Below are positions 25,669 to 36,723 of a DNA stretch of 64,000 nt, in pieces. The stretch comes from Trichosphaerium sp. ATCC 40318. Lineage: Eukaryota > Discosea > Flabellinia > Trichosidae. The stretch is from positions 1 through 64,000 of the forward strand of contig JALMLS010000124.1 in NCBI GenBank assembly GCA_038496445.1. The letters are read 5' to 3'. Each line of letters starts with the position of its first letter. Within the stretch, counting starts at the first letter, position 1. The position numbers and the translations under genes were made by a program. Below the pieces are notes generated by a model. The model worked only from the letters and a program-made list of their open reading frames with translations. It did not search any database and was not told the DNA's origin.

Positions 25669-26441
25669 TGTGTATAAGTTATGGTTCTCGCGTGAGATGT
25701 GTTGTGTTGAAGTATGGTGTTATTAAATGGTAGTATTTGTATTGCCTTTTTTGGTCGAATATTATATCACCTTTGCCATTTTGGTATGTTGACGCAAGTT
25801 AGCGTGAAAACACAACACATAGTACAATGATACAACTGGCTCTTTGGAATACATTCCATAAAGCAAAAGTTTAGTCTCCTGCGTTTTTTTCAGCGCCGCT
25901 TTATTTAACATTAGAGTAGACGGTATACACTACGCGTGGCGATTAATATGAAGTATTTTTTACATTTCTTTGCGCATTTTTTTTCGTTTTAGAAATTATG
26001 ACTACTCGGTGAGTAAGGTTCACGTATTGGTTTCCATTGTATTTAGTTTCATCCTTCGGACTTGTAGGCAAAAGTAGCTAGTAGATCAGACATAGTATCT
26101 GTTTGTAAATGATTGCATCACAACAAGTGAAAAACGATGTGTTTGCACTGAAAAAGAGGCAAACAATTCGTATCAAGCGTATGAGTGAAATGCGTACACG
26201 TTATTATTCGCTTAAATCCGGTTTTCGTTGAGCGTTTTAGCGCTTGTACTGTACGCAATGATGCTGTTATAGCGTTTACAGGCGTTGAAATACGATTAAG
26301 ACTACACAATCTCCTCGCATTTCTCAAAAAGTACTCTCGTGAAAAAACTACGGCGAGAAACGGAGAATCAAACATCAAATTGATCTGTTTTGTTTGCATC
26401 CTACTGAGTGGGAAAATTTAGCTGATGACGCTATTCGTTTA
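25669..26441. other. Intergenic region, no supported gene
   Basis: Overlapping short frames on both strands at 26118-26421 mirror each other and show no motif. The region separates the 3' end of the Thr/Pro-rich gene from the promoter of the RVxF protein. Confidence 0.5.
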
Positions 26442-28401
26442 TTACAACAATGACTCAAATAGCACGAGCGTTGATACTAATGCGGTACAATAAATAGTTG
26501 TAGACGAACTAAGTTGTGTATCAGCTACAGGAGCAGTTGGTGGTAAACTTGTCGGAGGTTGAGTTGTTGACGTTGTAAATGTTAGTGTAGGGGCTTCTGT
26601 TGTACGTTGTGTGGATGGTGATTCTGTTGGTGATACAGTTGTAGTTGGAAATGCAGTTGTAGGTGGAACTGAGCTAGGAGCTATCGTTGTTGGAGGTTCT
26701 ATAGGAGGTTGTGTAGTTGGAAATGCAGTTGTAGGTGGAACTGAGCTAGGTGCTATCGTTGTTGGAGGTTCTGTAGTAGGCTCTGTAGTTGGAACTAAGT
26801 TCGTAGGAGCAACCGAGTTTGGTGCTATCGTTGTTGGAGAAGCTGTTGTTGGAGTACTTGTAGTTGGAATAGCAGTCGTCGGTGTGGAAGTTGTTGGAGG
26901 AGTAGTAGGTATTAACGTAGTTGGTGAGCTTGTTGTAGGTACAGAGGTAGTCGGCATTGACGTAGTTGGTGCGCTGGTTGTAGGTACAGAGGTAGTTGGA
27001 AACATTGCAGGAGGTGCTGTTGTTGGAACATGTGTTGTTGGGGTAGTAGTTGTTGGACTCATTGTTGTTGGAGTACTTGTAGTTGGAATAGCAGTTGTCG
27101 GTGTGGAAGTTGTTGGAGGAGTAGTAGGTATTAGCGTAGTTGGTGAGCTTGTTGTAGGTACAGAGGTAGTCGGCATGGAGGTAGTGGGTGTGCTGGTTGT
27201 AGGTATAGAGGTAGTCGGCATTAATGTAGTTGGTGAGCTTGTTGTACCAGATGTGGGCCCGGTTGGTCCCAAAATAATTGTTGCGTTGTATTCAGTGCTT
27301 ATGTTCGCATTAAATTGTGGGACTTCAAGACTAAAATAGAACATTAGATAGTGCAAATATTTTTAGTCTGTACAGCAATGTATGTGTATCAGGGAACGTA
27401 AGTGAAGCTCCATTCGGGAAGTTTACATCTCCCAAAAAAGAGTCTAAATTAGTTAGACACGTGACAGACAACATAAATGTGCACGTACTGGAAGGATTAT
27501 AAAAGCTCCAGTTTATGCGAATGTAATACACTGTAACGAATGAAGCTACAGGACTTGATATTAAGCTGTATATCACTTTGAAACCGTCAACATCAACACT
27601 GAAGTTGAAATTGCTAATAGTTGACGATGATTCTACTGATGTTTCGTTCATAGGAACGTTGAGTGATGGCTGAGTGACACTGTTACTACCGTAACCTGTA
27701 CTTGGGACAAAGTCAACTGCAATATTCATAAGAGTTCCTACATCTGTACTAAAGGTTAGCTACAGTTGTTGACAATGATGGCGTACCGACTATAGGGTTT
27801 GGTGGTAACTCTATTGTTAGAGTGTATGTTCCTGGACTGTAAGCGTGGCTTGGGACATGTATACTAGTAGTGAGTTATTAACGTACATATTTACAGTTGT
27901 TGGCATACAGTATTGAAGATGACGAGGGAAAGACTATATCGATGTTTGTGTTGATTCCTGATGGAAATGAGTTTCTTAGTATGTTTGCATCTGTAGTTCT
28001 ATTAGTTCGGTCTCAAACGGGAGTTTATAGTACCTGTCGTATCATATGGTGAAAGCTCTAAAGAGAAATAGTATTCGCTCAACAGAGAACTACTCTGAAA
28101 GTCGTATTTTAATACTAAGGTGGTTGTAGAGATATCTAAGGTAGCAGTAAACGTGCTACCGATACTGAACTCTCCTTCAACAGCAGAGTTGCCCACAGTG
28201 ACATTTGATTGTGGAAATAAGTTTGCTCCCGATGGAGAGGTACTTGCGCTTATTGTTATTGCGGCTCCTTCAGCTACACCCAAGTAAGTATAAAAAAAAC
28301 AGATTCTGTTTGTTTCGATTGCGAATACCTGGTTGTGAATGTGTTGTGTGTATCATTACAATAATAAACAGCACAGCAAAGAAGGGGATGTGCTTGTACA
28401 T
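26442..28401 (-). CDS. Secreted Thr/Pro-rich (mucin-like) surface protein with GPI-type tail
   Basis: The start at 28401 gives a signal peptide, 'MYKHIPFFAVLFIIVMIHTT', followed by a GTATTC...GTAG intron and then extracellular beta-rich domains ('AAITISASTSPSG', 'STFTATLDISTTTLVLKYDF', 'NVPMNETSVESSSTI'). The last exon (27356-26442) is a roughly 200-residue stalk of about 6-8-residue units of the type Pro-Thr-Thr-Ser-X (Thr-Pro, Met-Pro, Val-Pro, Ser-Pro and Ile-Pro variants), ending with a hydrophobic segment 'CTALVSTLVLFESLL' with no cytoplasmic tail, as in GPI-anchored proteins. The stalk is surely heavily O-glycosylated. Internal DNA repeats (the 26860-27000 block is nearly repeated at 27070-27230) show unit duplication. 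It is probably an adhesin or cell-coat protein. Middle exon boundaries (27730-28000) are approximate. Confidence 0.75.
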
Positions 28402-29261
28402 GGTGTTTGTATTTAATAAAGTCGAAACAACACAGTAAGGGTTTTCACAGAAAGTGTTCCACTTTCTCACCCACTGTGGGTTTTTTCTGTTCTTCAAGGC
28501 GATTCGCAAGCAAAAAGGATGTTGTACTCAGAAATCGTAGGTAGTTTTTAATATAATGTCGGGTACTAAAAGAGAAAAAAAAAAATGTTGCGACAGTTGT
28601 ATTTCACTGAAATAATGTTTCGGAAGGCTTATATTGGTATAATTTTACAATACTCTGGAGTGTTTTAATACAAATATTCTGAAACGCTACATGTACCTCG
28701 TCAAGTAGATAAGAGAAGCGAGAATTGCAACTTTTTTTCTCTAGCTTAAAGTGAAGATATTGTACCAGTGACGTGCAGAGTAATGGCTAACATGACTTAT
28801 ATTTACGTAAGGTAACGTAAGAAAAACTACTATCTTTTACATCACTGTGGTTCACTATAAGAAATGAGAACAGGGTTTTTTACTCCTATTTTATCAGTTG
28901 TGTGAATTTGCGACAAACCATATCCACTATCACGAGATAGTAGAACAATACACTAATCGTTGTTCTACTATCACGCGTACAAACCAGTTCTGTAGGATAT
29001 TGAACGGGTAACAATACCTTTTTACGCCACTGTTGGCCACAGTGTATGAAAAATAAAACATACAGACGCTGAAAAATGCATAAACCCTGGCACGGTTGCT
29101 CTGCTGTACTAACAACACAAAGTCCAGTTTTTTGGCAACACCCAAATGATAACAAATAATTCACTTATCAAGTGTTGCTTAAAACTACGCATGCTTGGGC
29201 ACGCGCTTTTTTGTGCGCGTGTCTTATCAAATTTATTTCGGTACTACCAATCTAACCAAAC
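28402..29261. other. Shared upstream region of two divergent surface-protein genes, with a perfect hairpin
   Basis: No gene supported. Bases 28936-28948 and 28960-28972 form a perfect 13-bp inverted repeat (GATAGTAGAACAA) with an 11-nt loop. The two flanking genes are transcribed away from this region, so it may hold both promoters. Confidence 0.55.
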
Positions 29262-30644
29262 ATGAAGCAACATATCTTACTGATCATTGGGGTTTTCCTT
29301 CTGTCTCTAAATGCATACGACATTGTAGATTACTTTGAATCTCCCATAAGTCTTCTAGCTACAGGAGATAATCCCGTGGTAACAAATACAACTGTTGGCG
29401 GTATTGGCATTGCTGGATTTCGAAGAGATTTCACAGTTACAAGGACCTTTGGTGCTGATAACTCTTTGGGTACACGCTGTTCCATCATTGATTCGCGTTT
29501 TTCGCTATCAAACGATGTCAGTGTTTTCGGTAGTTGTACTGCTTTCTACCCTGGAATTGATGGCAACGGTTTTGACTCACCATTGGACTTAACAGATAAC
29601 GGAAGAAGTACGTTAACTGGTTGAACCTTCGTCTTTTTTGTCCGGATTTTCAGCTTCCTAATGTTTGTAAATAGGTTGTTTTAACTTTCGTGTAACACGT
29701 GTTGATAGAGCACCAGGCATATCAGCTATTTTTAGAAATTCTGAGACGTTTCAAGATATTGAACTGAATTACTCTCTTCCCTCTTTCTTGAATACACCTA
29801 TAGACGTATGCCTGCCTTTCGGCACCTCTTTAAGCGATTTCAATTCAGTTGATCAAGTCAAATACGAACTGAAAACCAACTTTAATAGTGGAGCTGATAT
29901 TGACATTGATTACGCTTGTGCTCAACCTGCTGTATCTTGTTGGTAAGTTAATTGAAGATTTAGCACTGTTTAATACTTTACTAGGCACCTAATTAACCCT
30001 GATGCCTACACGACGTTGAAAGTTGGCGATGAGTTCAATGTTAATGTCACATGCGAGAACTACGAAAAGTTTCCAGAGCTTATACCAGAGGTAATCTCAG
30101 GATCCTTCGTTTTCAACAGTACTATGGGTTTTGTTAAAGATGGTTCTGTTTCTTGTACCGGCACAACTTCATCGGGTGTATCAAATGGAGTTATGGAATT
30201 CGAAGCTACTTTGGCACAAAACCAACAAGCTTCATGCAGTTTCGTTGTACAACTTACAGGACCCGGTATTGCTAAAGACCTTGCCGCTTCTATCACAACA
30301 GCTGCTGGAGAAGAAGAGCCAATTCGTTCCAATGAACAACGTTCAGTGTATGTACTTTGTTTTCGCTTGTGTCTTGCTGTAACTCACTTTTTTGTTTGCT
30401 TAGCCAAGGAACGTTTGGTTTCTGCAAGGATCCACAACTTTCATCTGTTACTGTATATCCTGCACCTGAGCCTGTACCTTGTAGACGACAAAGGAAATGT
30501 TTCCGCATTGCGCAAAGTAACGACTGCGTATTTGCATCGAACTGCGTTGAAAGAGAATGTGATATATTTTGTAAAGATACTCCAGAATGTCGCTTTGAAC
30601 CAATATGCTCAAGCGCAACTTTCTGGTATCAAAGATCCTGGTAA
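29262..30644 (+). CDS. Secreted beta-rich protein with a Cys-rich C-terminus
   Basis: Four exons close in phase: 29262-29607, 29675-29942, 29985-30347 and 30404-30644 (405 residues). The N-terminus 'MKQHILLIIGVFLLSLNAYD' is a signal peptide. The body is Asn/Thr/Ser-rich with potential N-glycosylation sites and beta-strand patterns ('GGIGIAGFRRDFTVTRTF', 'DEFNVNVTCENYEKFPEL', 'QQASCSFVVQLTGPGI'). After 'PAPEPVPC' comes a 60-residue Cys-rich module with about ten cysteines ('CVERECDIFCKDTPECRFEP'). No membrane anchor is seen, so it is likely released or wall-bound. It lies head-to-head with the Thr/Pro-rich surface gene. I do not recognise the family; the N-terminal half resembles bacterial surface/exported beta-sandwich proteins in style only. 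Confidence 0.72.
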
Positions 30645-30697
30645 ATAAATACATGTCAATTGTATCACCCTGTAGACTTGCATTAATCTGTTTTACT

Positions 30698-31475
30698 AGA
30701 GCAACTTTTGTTAAGCAGTTCCTTCTCTATATAGACGCTAATCCATGTGCTTAATGTATTGTGATCTTTCTTTTTGTTGTTTGTGGAGTTGTAACGTCAA
30801 GAAAAATTAAACATTGTATAGCGCAGAATCACTGAAAATTATTTTTCAGTTCCATATTTGATCATTTTTCTCTGTTTGACGCCTATACACAGCCTTGAAA
30901 TTAAGACATCTATTGCACAAAAGATCACAGTACTTGTAATTTGAAAATCAAGGCTTACAATAGCGTCACAAGTGTATTTTAGCTTTAGCATACAAATATT
31001 GTATGTATGTACTACCCTACGCGCAGATACATGTTTTTAGGTACTTACACGGATTCTTGTGAGTGTTTAATGAAAAAACTCTACTATTTCAAGACAAATG
31101 TACCAACGGCTGCCTAAACGTACCATTTTACAGATCACATAAGATTATATCCTTTCAGGTATATTTGGCTGCCGTTGCTTGATTTGTCGTCGTTATTGGA
31201 AAATCTTCAAAAGCAATCAATTACGCTGACTAAAAGCAATTATTGCAACTGTCACTTCTTTTTTTGCAATTAACACATTAGTGGAACAGTTTTACGGCAT
31301 TGTTGTTACAAATGTACGTCTACAAACATATTTTGGCATCTGGCACCAAACTTCTGGCATAACACACCTACAACCATGTAGCTACAAGATATAGCACTGT
31401 TTTTGATGTACAAGCACATGGCTTAGTGTATTGAATTTTTCTATGAACGGGTACTGCTTAACAAAAGTTGCTCTA
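30698..31475. mobile_element. Foldback (MITE-like) element with long terminal inverted repeats
   Basis: The left end 'AGAGCAACTTTTGTTAAGCA' (about 30698-30718) is repeated in inverted orientation at about 31454-31475. Further inward, CTAATCCATGTGCTTAATGTATTG (30738 on) pairs with the inverse of the 31400-31430 segment with a few mismatches. Near the middle, CCAACGGCTGCC and GGCTGCCGTTG form another inverted pair. No transposase frame is inside, so it is non-autonomous. It fills the space between two surface-protein genes. Confidence 0.7.
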
Positions 31476-31609
31476 AGCTCTAAGAATCCATGGCGCTGAC
31501 TTCCCGCGGGAATTTACTTTTGTCACTTTTAAGTAAACTTTGCAAACGTTCTTTCTTTATTCGATATGACGTGAACGCATGTCGTGACTAAGTCTTTAAG
31601 CTATTCTGT

Positions 31610-33542
31610 ATGAATCTACCTTATCGCATAGCGTTATACAGTTCGCTTGTATTTGGGTGTATTATAGCTCTGGATATCGCAATAGTAAGCGTATCACACA
31701 AATATCGGAGTTCAGGAAGGTTGATTGAAATACTTGTCCTTGAATCAATCAACAATACATTGGCCGACAAATGCTGGTTTTCTGGCTTCTGGTCGGGTGC
31801 TTTTGTACCGAAATAGCATCAAACGTTGTGTTACACCGAAACGGTACGCTCTTACTTGAAATACAATAGATAGCTTGCACACGTTCCGTGTATTCGTAAT
31901 AACGGAGGCTTATTTATTCTATTTTCGATTTGTATTTTTGAGGTATTTTAATTGCGTTTCCAAGGTTCTAGTGTTGAGTACGCTGCAGTTCCTTACTTCT
32001 TTGGACGTAATTCGAAGGTAATATTTGATGATTTCAACGCATCGCTTGTCATTGCAAGAGATGGGGTTAATATCACTGGTTCGTACATCTTATCGTTTGC
32101 TGTACAAGTTAGTTTCCACGTGCAAAAAATAATGGTTATGTTTCCTTTTTTGATCTAGGCATCGAAAAAGAAGGCTAACATTGTACCACAAAGGTAAAGT
32201 AGTCTTCGCAACGTATCCTCAAGATAGAAAGATGTATCGACAGTGGGTTGCTCAAGGTGCTATTGGTATTGTTGAGTATTTTGAAGCGAGCAATGACTTG
32301 CGTGTTGGCAAAGCGAACTATCTTAATCTCTACGGAGGTACAGACAAAAAAGAACAAATAAATGTATGCGGTTACTAATTGTTACAGACAACCTTCAAGG
32401 TCTTGGAGTTCCTATCGTAGGTCAAAGATACTTTACTTCTATAAGCAATGATACGAATGTAACCATAAAGTACGCTGAGAGCAGATGGTACAACACACTG
32501 TCGAGTCCGTGGATAATAGGTAAACATGTGAATAATTTTTATTAGTTCCTGTATTCTTCTTAAGAAATAATCACGTGTTATAGTACTAATTCATTATATT
32601 ATAGCTTCACATGTATTTATGATTATTACAACTCTGATTTCATTCGCTGTATCTGTAGTTCGGTACAATAAATGGAAAACGACGCAAGTACTATCTGACT
32701 CTTATTTTCTAGATTCTTTCAGTTTGTAATGATTGATGGATATCGAGTTACAATACCAAAGGTTGCTCTATTCGTAGAGATTCTTGGCAATATTTTTCGA
32801 TTAATTTGGTGTGTTCCGGACCCATGGGGATACTTGTTTATAGTTCCTGCTTGGTGAGTAGTTTATTAATTGTTGCAAACCTCTTACTATCGTTTCGTGT
32901 AGGTATGATGAAGTGTTCAAGATATATTATACTTTCTTTGCGAACATATCTAACCTACTGATTGTTCTATACTGGCATGAATCAATGATCACCCTACACC
33001 TTGAAGTATTGCCGTACTTAACCAAAATGGCGATACCATTTTACATTTTTTCTGCACTCATTGCAGGTTCAGAAACTGTAATGGCAGTAATACGCATAGT
33101 GCTCTTCCCAGAAAATGATATTTACTGGACTTACCTACTCTCTGGAGCATTCTACGGACTCTTCGGTGCTACTATTCTCATTTATTTACTCATTGTTTCA
33201 ATCAAGCTCTGGAAACGCCTAAGACTTATGTCAAATGATGCAGAGACGAAGGGAATGATAATAAGACTTTTTGCACGTGTATCTGCTACAATATTGTTAA
33301 TGTCTATGATAGCTGTATGCTGTTTATTATGGCTTTTCTGGCCACCTATCAGATCTAATCCTCTAGCAAAAGTGATATTCTTTATTATAGTTGTTTGTCT
33401 TTTTAATGCACTATCTATTGTACAAGCATTAAGCTTCTTGCCTTCACGTGTTTCAACGAATAGTTCTAGTTCTAATTTAAACAAAAAATCTGTAAACTCT
33501 GTTTCAGGCAATACCACAAACAGTACAATCTCAAGAATGTAG
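31610..33542 (+). CDS. Seven-transmembrane receptor with an extracellular PA-like domain
   Basis: The probable start at 31610 gives a hydrophobic leader, 'MNLPYRIALYSSLVFGCIIA'. The ectodomain exons (about 31965-32520) read 'SSVEYAAVPYFFGRNSK', 'GKVVFATYPQDRKMYRQWVA', 'QGAIGIVEYFEASNDL' and 'LGVPIVGQRYFTSISNDTNV', the pattern of a protease-associated (PA) domain (Val-Val-Phe-Ala, Gly-Ala-Ile-Gly-Ile-Val, Val-Pro-Ile-Val). Then come hydrophobic helices: 'FMIITTLISFAVSVV', 'VALFVEILGNIFRLIW', 'IYYTFFANISNLLIVLYW', 'MAIPFYIFSALIAGSETV', 'LLSGAFYGLFGATILIYLLI', 'SATILLMSMIAVCCLLWLFW' and 'VIFFIIVVCLFNALSIVQAL', about seven, followed by a Ser/Asn-rich tail ending at 33542. The last exon (32904-33542) is long. 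No DRY or similar class signature was seen, so a G-protein link is inferred only from topology. The first exon join is uncertain. Confidence 0.68.
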
Positions 33543-33763
33543 GAACAACGAAGTCACTTGTTAAATAAAATCTTTAAATTACCACTTTTTTGTACCAAAC
33601 CAACAGCACAGGAGATGTTCTTAATATTGAACGTACGTCCCTAGATCTAATGATGTATAGTATGAAGAAACTCAACAAGAAAATTGTTGTAAACCGTAAA
33701 TTTTGCATCTAAAACAATCTGCGTGGTCTTTAAACTTTCCGACTTTTTTCTTCTTTTATTTTT

Positions 33764-35786
33764 CTACACTAACTCTAATGTTTTATCTGGTGTACTATCC
33801 ATTCTAATTGGTACTGCTTGTGTATCTTGATGATTCTGCCATATGTATGCATTGTGGCGCACTTTTGAAATAATATTTGCAATGATGAATGTAAGCAATA
33901 ACACCAAAACGATGACTCCTGCAACCGTTCCTAAAATTATCGCCAAAGGTGCTAAAAAGAAAAAACCGTATGAGGAATTTGAACTCTCTGAGTTGTCGTT
34001 AACGTACGTGAAGATCCGCATTCATCAGAAACTGACATTAAGAGATATACTGAGGATTGTTCCTCTGATAAAGATGACGTTGAAACGGATTTACATGGAT
34101 CGTTTTCTTTTAATGATAGTGACACATTACTTGTGATATCGCCTGTAAAACAGAATCAATTTAAAATAAAGGTACTTAAACAGATAGATAAGGCCCAAAG
34201 AGAAAAAGAACAAAAGAACAGAAGTCAAGCTGTTAATTTCGTGGCAGATAATCCATAGTATTTTGGACATCTGCCACGAAACTTACGGAAGTAAACAAGA
34301 ACGAAATACATAATTTTTCAAAAAGGCACGTGTTAAAATACTTTTTAAAGCACACAAAGGCCTGGTATTTGTTACCTTCACATTCAAGGTTTTGTCGAAG
34401 TATTTCTATTCTTTCCTCTCTTATAACATCAACCTCAATACTTAAATTTCCAGATATGTCTATACATCCCTGTATTATCAATACTGTAGCATCATTTTTG
34501 AACTTTATAGTAGCATCCACTAAGCTCGTATTTCCTAACACAATCAAAAAAAAACCCTGAACAAACCAAAGCCACAAATAGCTTTTCGATAAATAAGCTT
34601 TGTTAAAGTTGAAATAAAAACACGTGCGGTATGTAGCTAAAAATATAGGAGTTAAGTGTACCATAAAAAACGCTCGTTGTGTTAACAATAAAAACACCAG
34701 TAATAACAACAGGTGGTGCTTGAGTAGGTTCCAATGTGGGTGCGTCAGTAGGCTTTAAAGTAGGTGGTTCAGATGGTGTAAGTGTAGGTGCCATCGTAGG
34801 AAAATTTATACCTACAGAACCAAGTTTTTAGAGTGAATTGGTCAAAGCAAGTAATACCTGTGCCAAAAATTTGAACATTCGCATCAGAAAAGTTGGTGTT
34901 AAGAACTCCTCGAAGCTCACCAGTATCTACTACATACTCTGCTGTGTACCCATCCGTGTCTACAAAATGTGTTGCATTCGAGGTGTTTGTTGTGGTATGT
35001 AAGAAAAAATGTGCTCCTTCGCCGTGTACAGCAAAGAAATGAAATCCTGGAGTAGCCGTGACGTTTGAAATATCAACAGTCAGTTGAAAGAGTTTAGCAT
35101 CATCCCCAGTATTAGGATAATGGTAGCTTTTGGTTGTCCCTGGATACGTTACAATAGTAGGAGATAGATCTGATATGTCTGTCGATGTCTTATACGGGTG
35201 TAGGTGTGTCACATTCCCAAGATAAAGTGTAATACTGGTAACGGATATGAGAAAAAAAAATTGAAAAAAAATATATCAAAAGGCCTACTTGTTGTATACT
35301 TGTTCAAATTCAGATACGGTTTGCGGGTTGGTATTTACAACTACCCACACACGTAACCCTGTTATTATCCATTGATCATAGTCATCAGGTAACCAAAAAC
35401 TATCACCAAGCATCCCATCATCTTCAGGAGAGTCGTAAGCCCAGTTCACGCGTTCGTCTACAAAAAAGATTATCAGGTGTCAATTAAAAAAAATAATGCA
35501 GACACGTGATGCGGATACCAATTTTCATAAACTTTTTGACGCTAGAAATAATTTGTGATACCCCTTTATGCACCACACACAAAACAACTTCAACGAGAAA
35601 GTTGTATGGCAAAATTCGGTTTTAGGAAATAGGCAAGTGGCGCTAAATATATCTAAATCACGTGCTTGGATTGTCGTCATTTAAATTAGTAGACGGTAGG
35701 CCTCTATTAAAGATTAATTCTGTATTAGATACGCCCAATACGATTAATACAGTGAGAAAAACGAGTAGTCCAGGTGTTGACCCCAT
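33764..35786 (-). CDS. Type I single-pass membrane protein with Pro/Thr-rich stalk
   Basis: The start at 35786 gives a leader, 'MGSTPGLLVFLTVLIVLGVS'. Exon 1 (to 35666) splices by a GC-AG intron (35665-35458) in phase into 'ERVNWAYDSPEDDGMLGDSF'. Extracellular beta-rich exons follow ('FFAVHGEGAHFFLHTTTNTS', 'GTGITCFDQFTLKTWFC'), then a stalk of tandem 'PTLKPTDAPTLEPTQAPP' units and further exons with 'DATVLIIQGCIDISGNLSIE'. The last exon carries one transmembrane helix, 'APLAIILGTVAGVIVLVLLL', and a short cytoplasmic tail ending 'TPDKTLELV'. N-glycosylation sequons are common. Function is unknown; cell-surface adhesion or recognition is likely from the architecture. It lies tail-to-tail with the PA-7TM gene. 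Confidence 0.72.
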
Positions 35787-36105
35787 TAAGAGCAAAAAGA
35801 GCGGAAATGACTTGAGTATTTTTTGACTTTTTTGTCGCGATTCACAAGTGTATTAACCAAATTAACAGTAATGCTTTGAGCTTCATAAAGAGACAGGAAA
35901 CTATTTTTAATACGCAAGTAACGAATAAGTTAATGCGTTAACGGTAGAAGTAGGCCATATAATTGTTTACCATACTAAGAGCTCACGTCCTAAAAGGCGA
36001 GAAAAAATCTCAATAAAATCATCGCAAGGATGAATGACTTAGTTTTTTACAAAGTAATGTTGATGGCTTTAAACAAGAGAAGTATGGGTGCTTCCAGGCG
36101 ACATA

Positions 36106-36324
36106 TCACGACATGCCAAACAGAACACAAAGTTGTAATTTTAGAAGATATGAGTCCTCATAGAAGGCGGAAAAGAGCTTCCTGATAGTAAACTGCGCGT
36201 GCTCATACCCAGCGACATGCTTTAATGTTGGGTCATGAGAAATGATATTGTAATAAAGATTAAACGTTGATTGAATGTCATCCATTACTACCTGTCTTTT
36301 ATTCCTGAAAGATTCTTGCAACAC
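36106..36324 (-). other. Possible terminal exon of an unresolved small gene
   Basis: An uninterrupted 72-residue frame, 'MLQESFRNKRQVVMDDIQST' onward, is hydrophilic and protein-like. Immediately upstream (36325-36370) lies a plausible GC-AG or GT-AG intron with the GCACGTGAC donor seen in other genes here. I could not find a convincing first exon. It may be an exon or chance. Confidence 0.25.
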
Positions 36325-36723
36325 TTCTGATTTTTAACATATTTGTCACGTGCCTGTGTCCATTCATCCGTACCCTATTGATAAAAAACCAGATATGAAC
36401 TATTCCTAGCACTGTAAGTGCTTAACAAACGCTACAGAGCTGTCATATGCGCTGACAAGATTCCACTAAACTAAAAATAAAATCAACATACATGGTTGCA
36501 GTTACTGAGACAATAGTTAACTGTCAAGGCATGTGGCACGACACAAGTATGTTCAAGGCTAGATAGGCCAAAGAGGGTTGTAAGGTGGATACTAAACATC
36601 TGGCATGAGAAAATAATCACGATATTCTATTTGGGTAAAACGGTTTTTTGTACCCAACTTATTCACTTTTACTCTAAGCCATGAAAAGTCTCGTGTAACT
36701 TCGGCGTTAGCGTCAAGTATATA

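Noticed and set aside
26611-27339. 242-codon plus-strand frame rich in Val-Val-Gly
   Set aside because: It is the antisense of the Pro-Thr-Thr repeat stalk; the repeat keeps several frames open.
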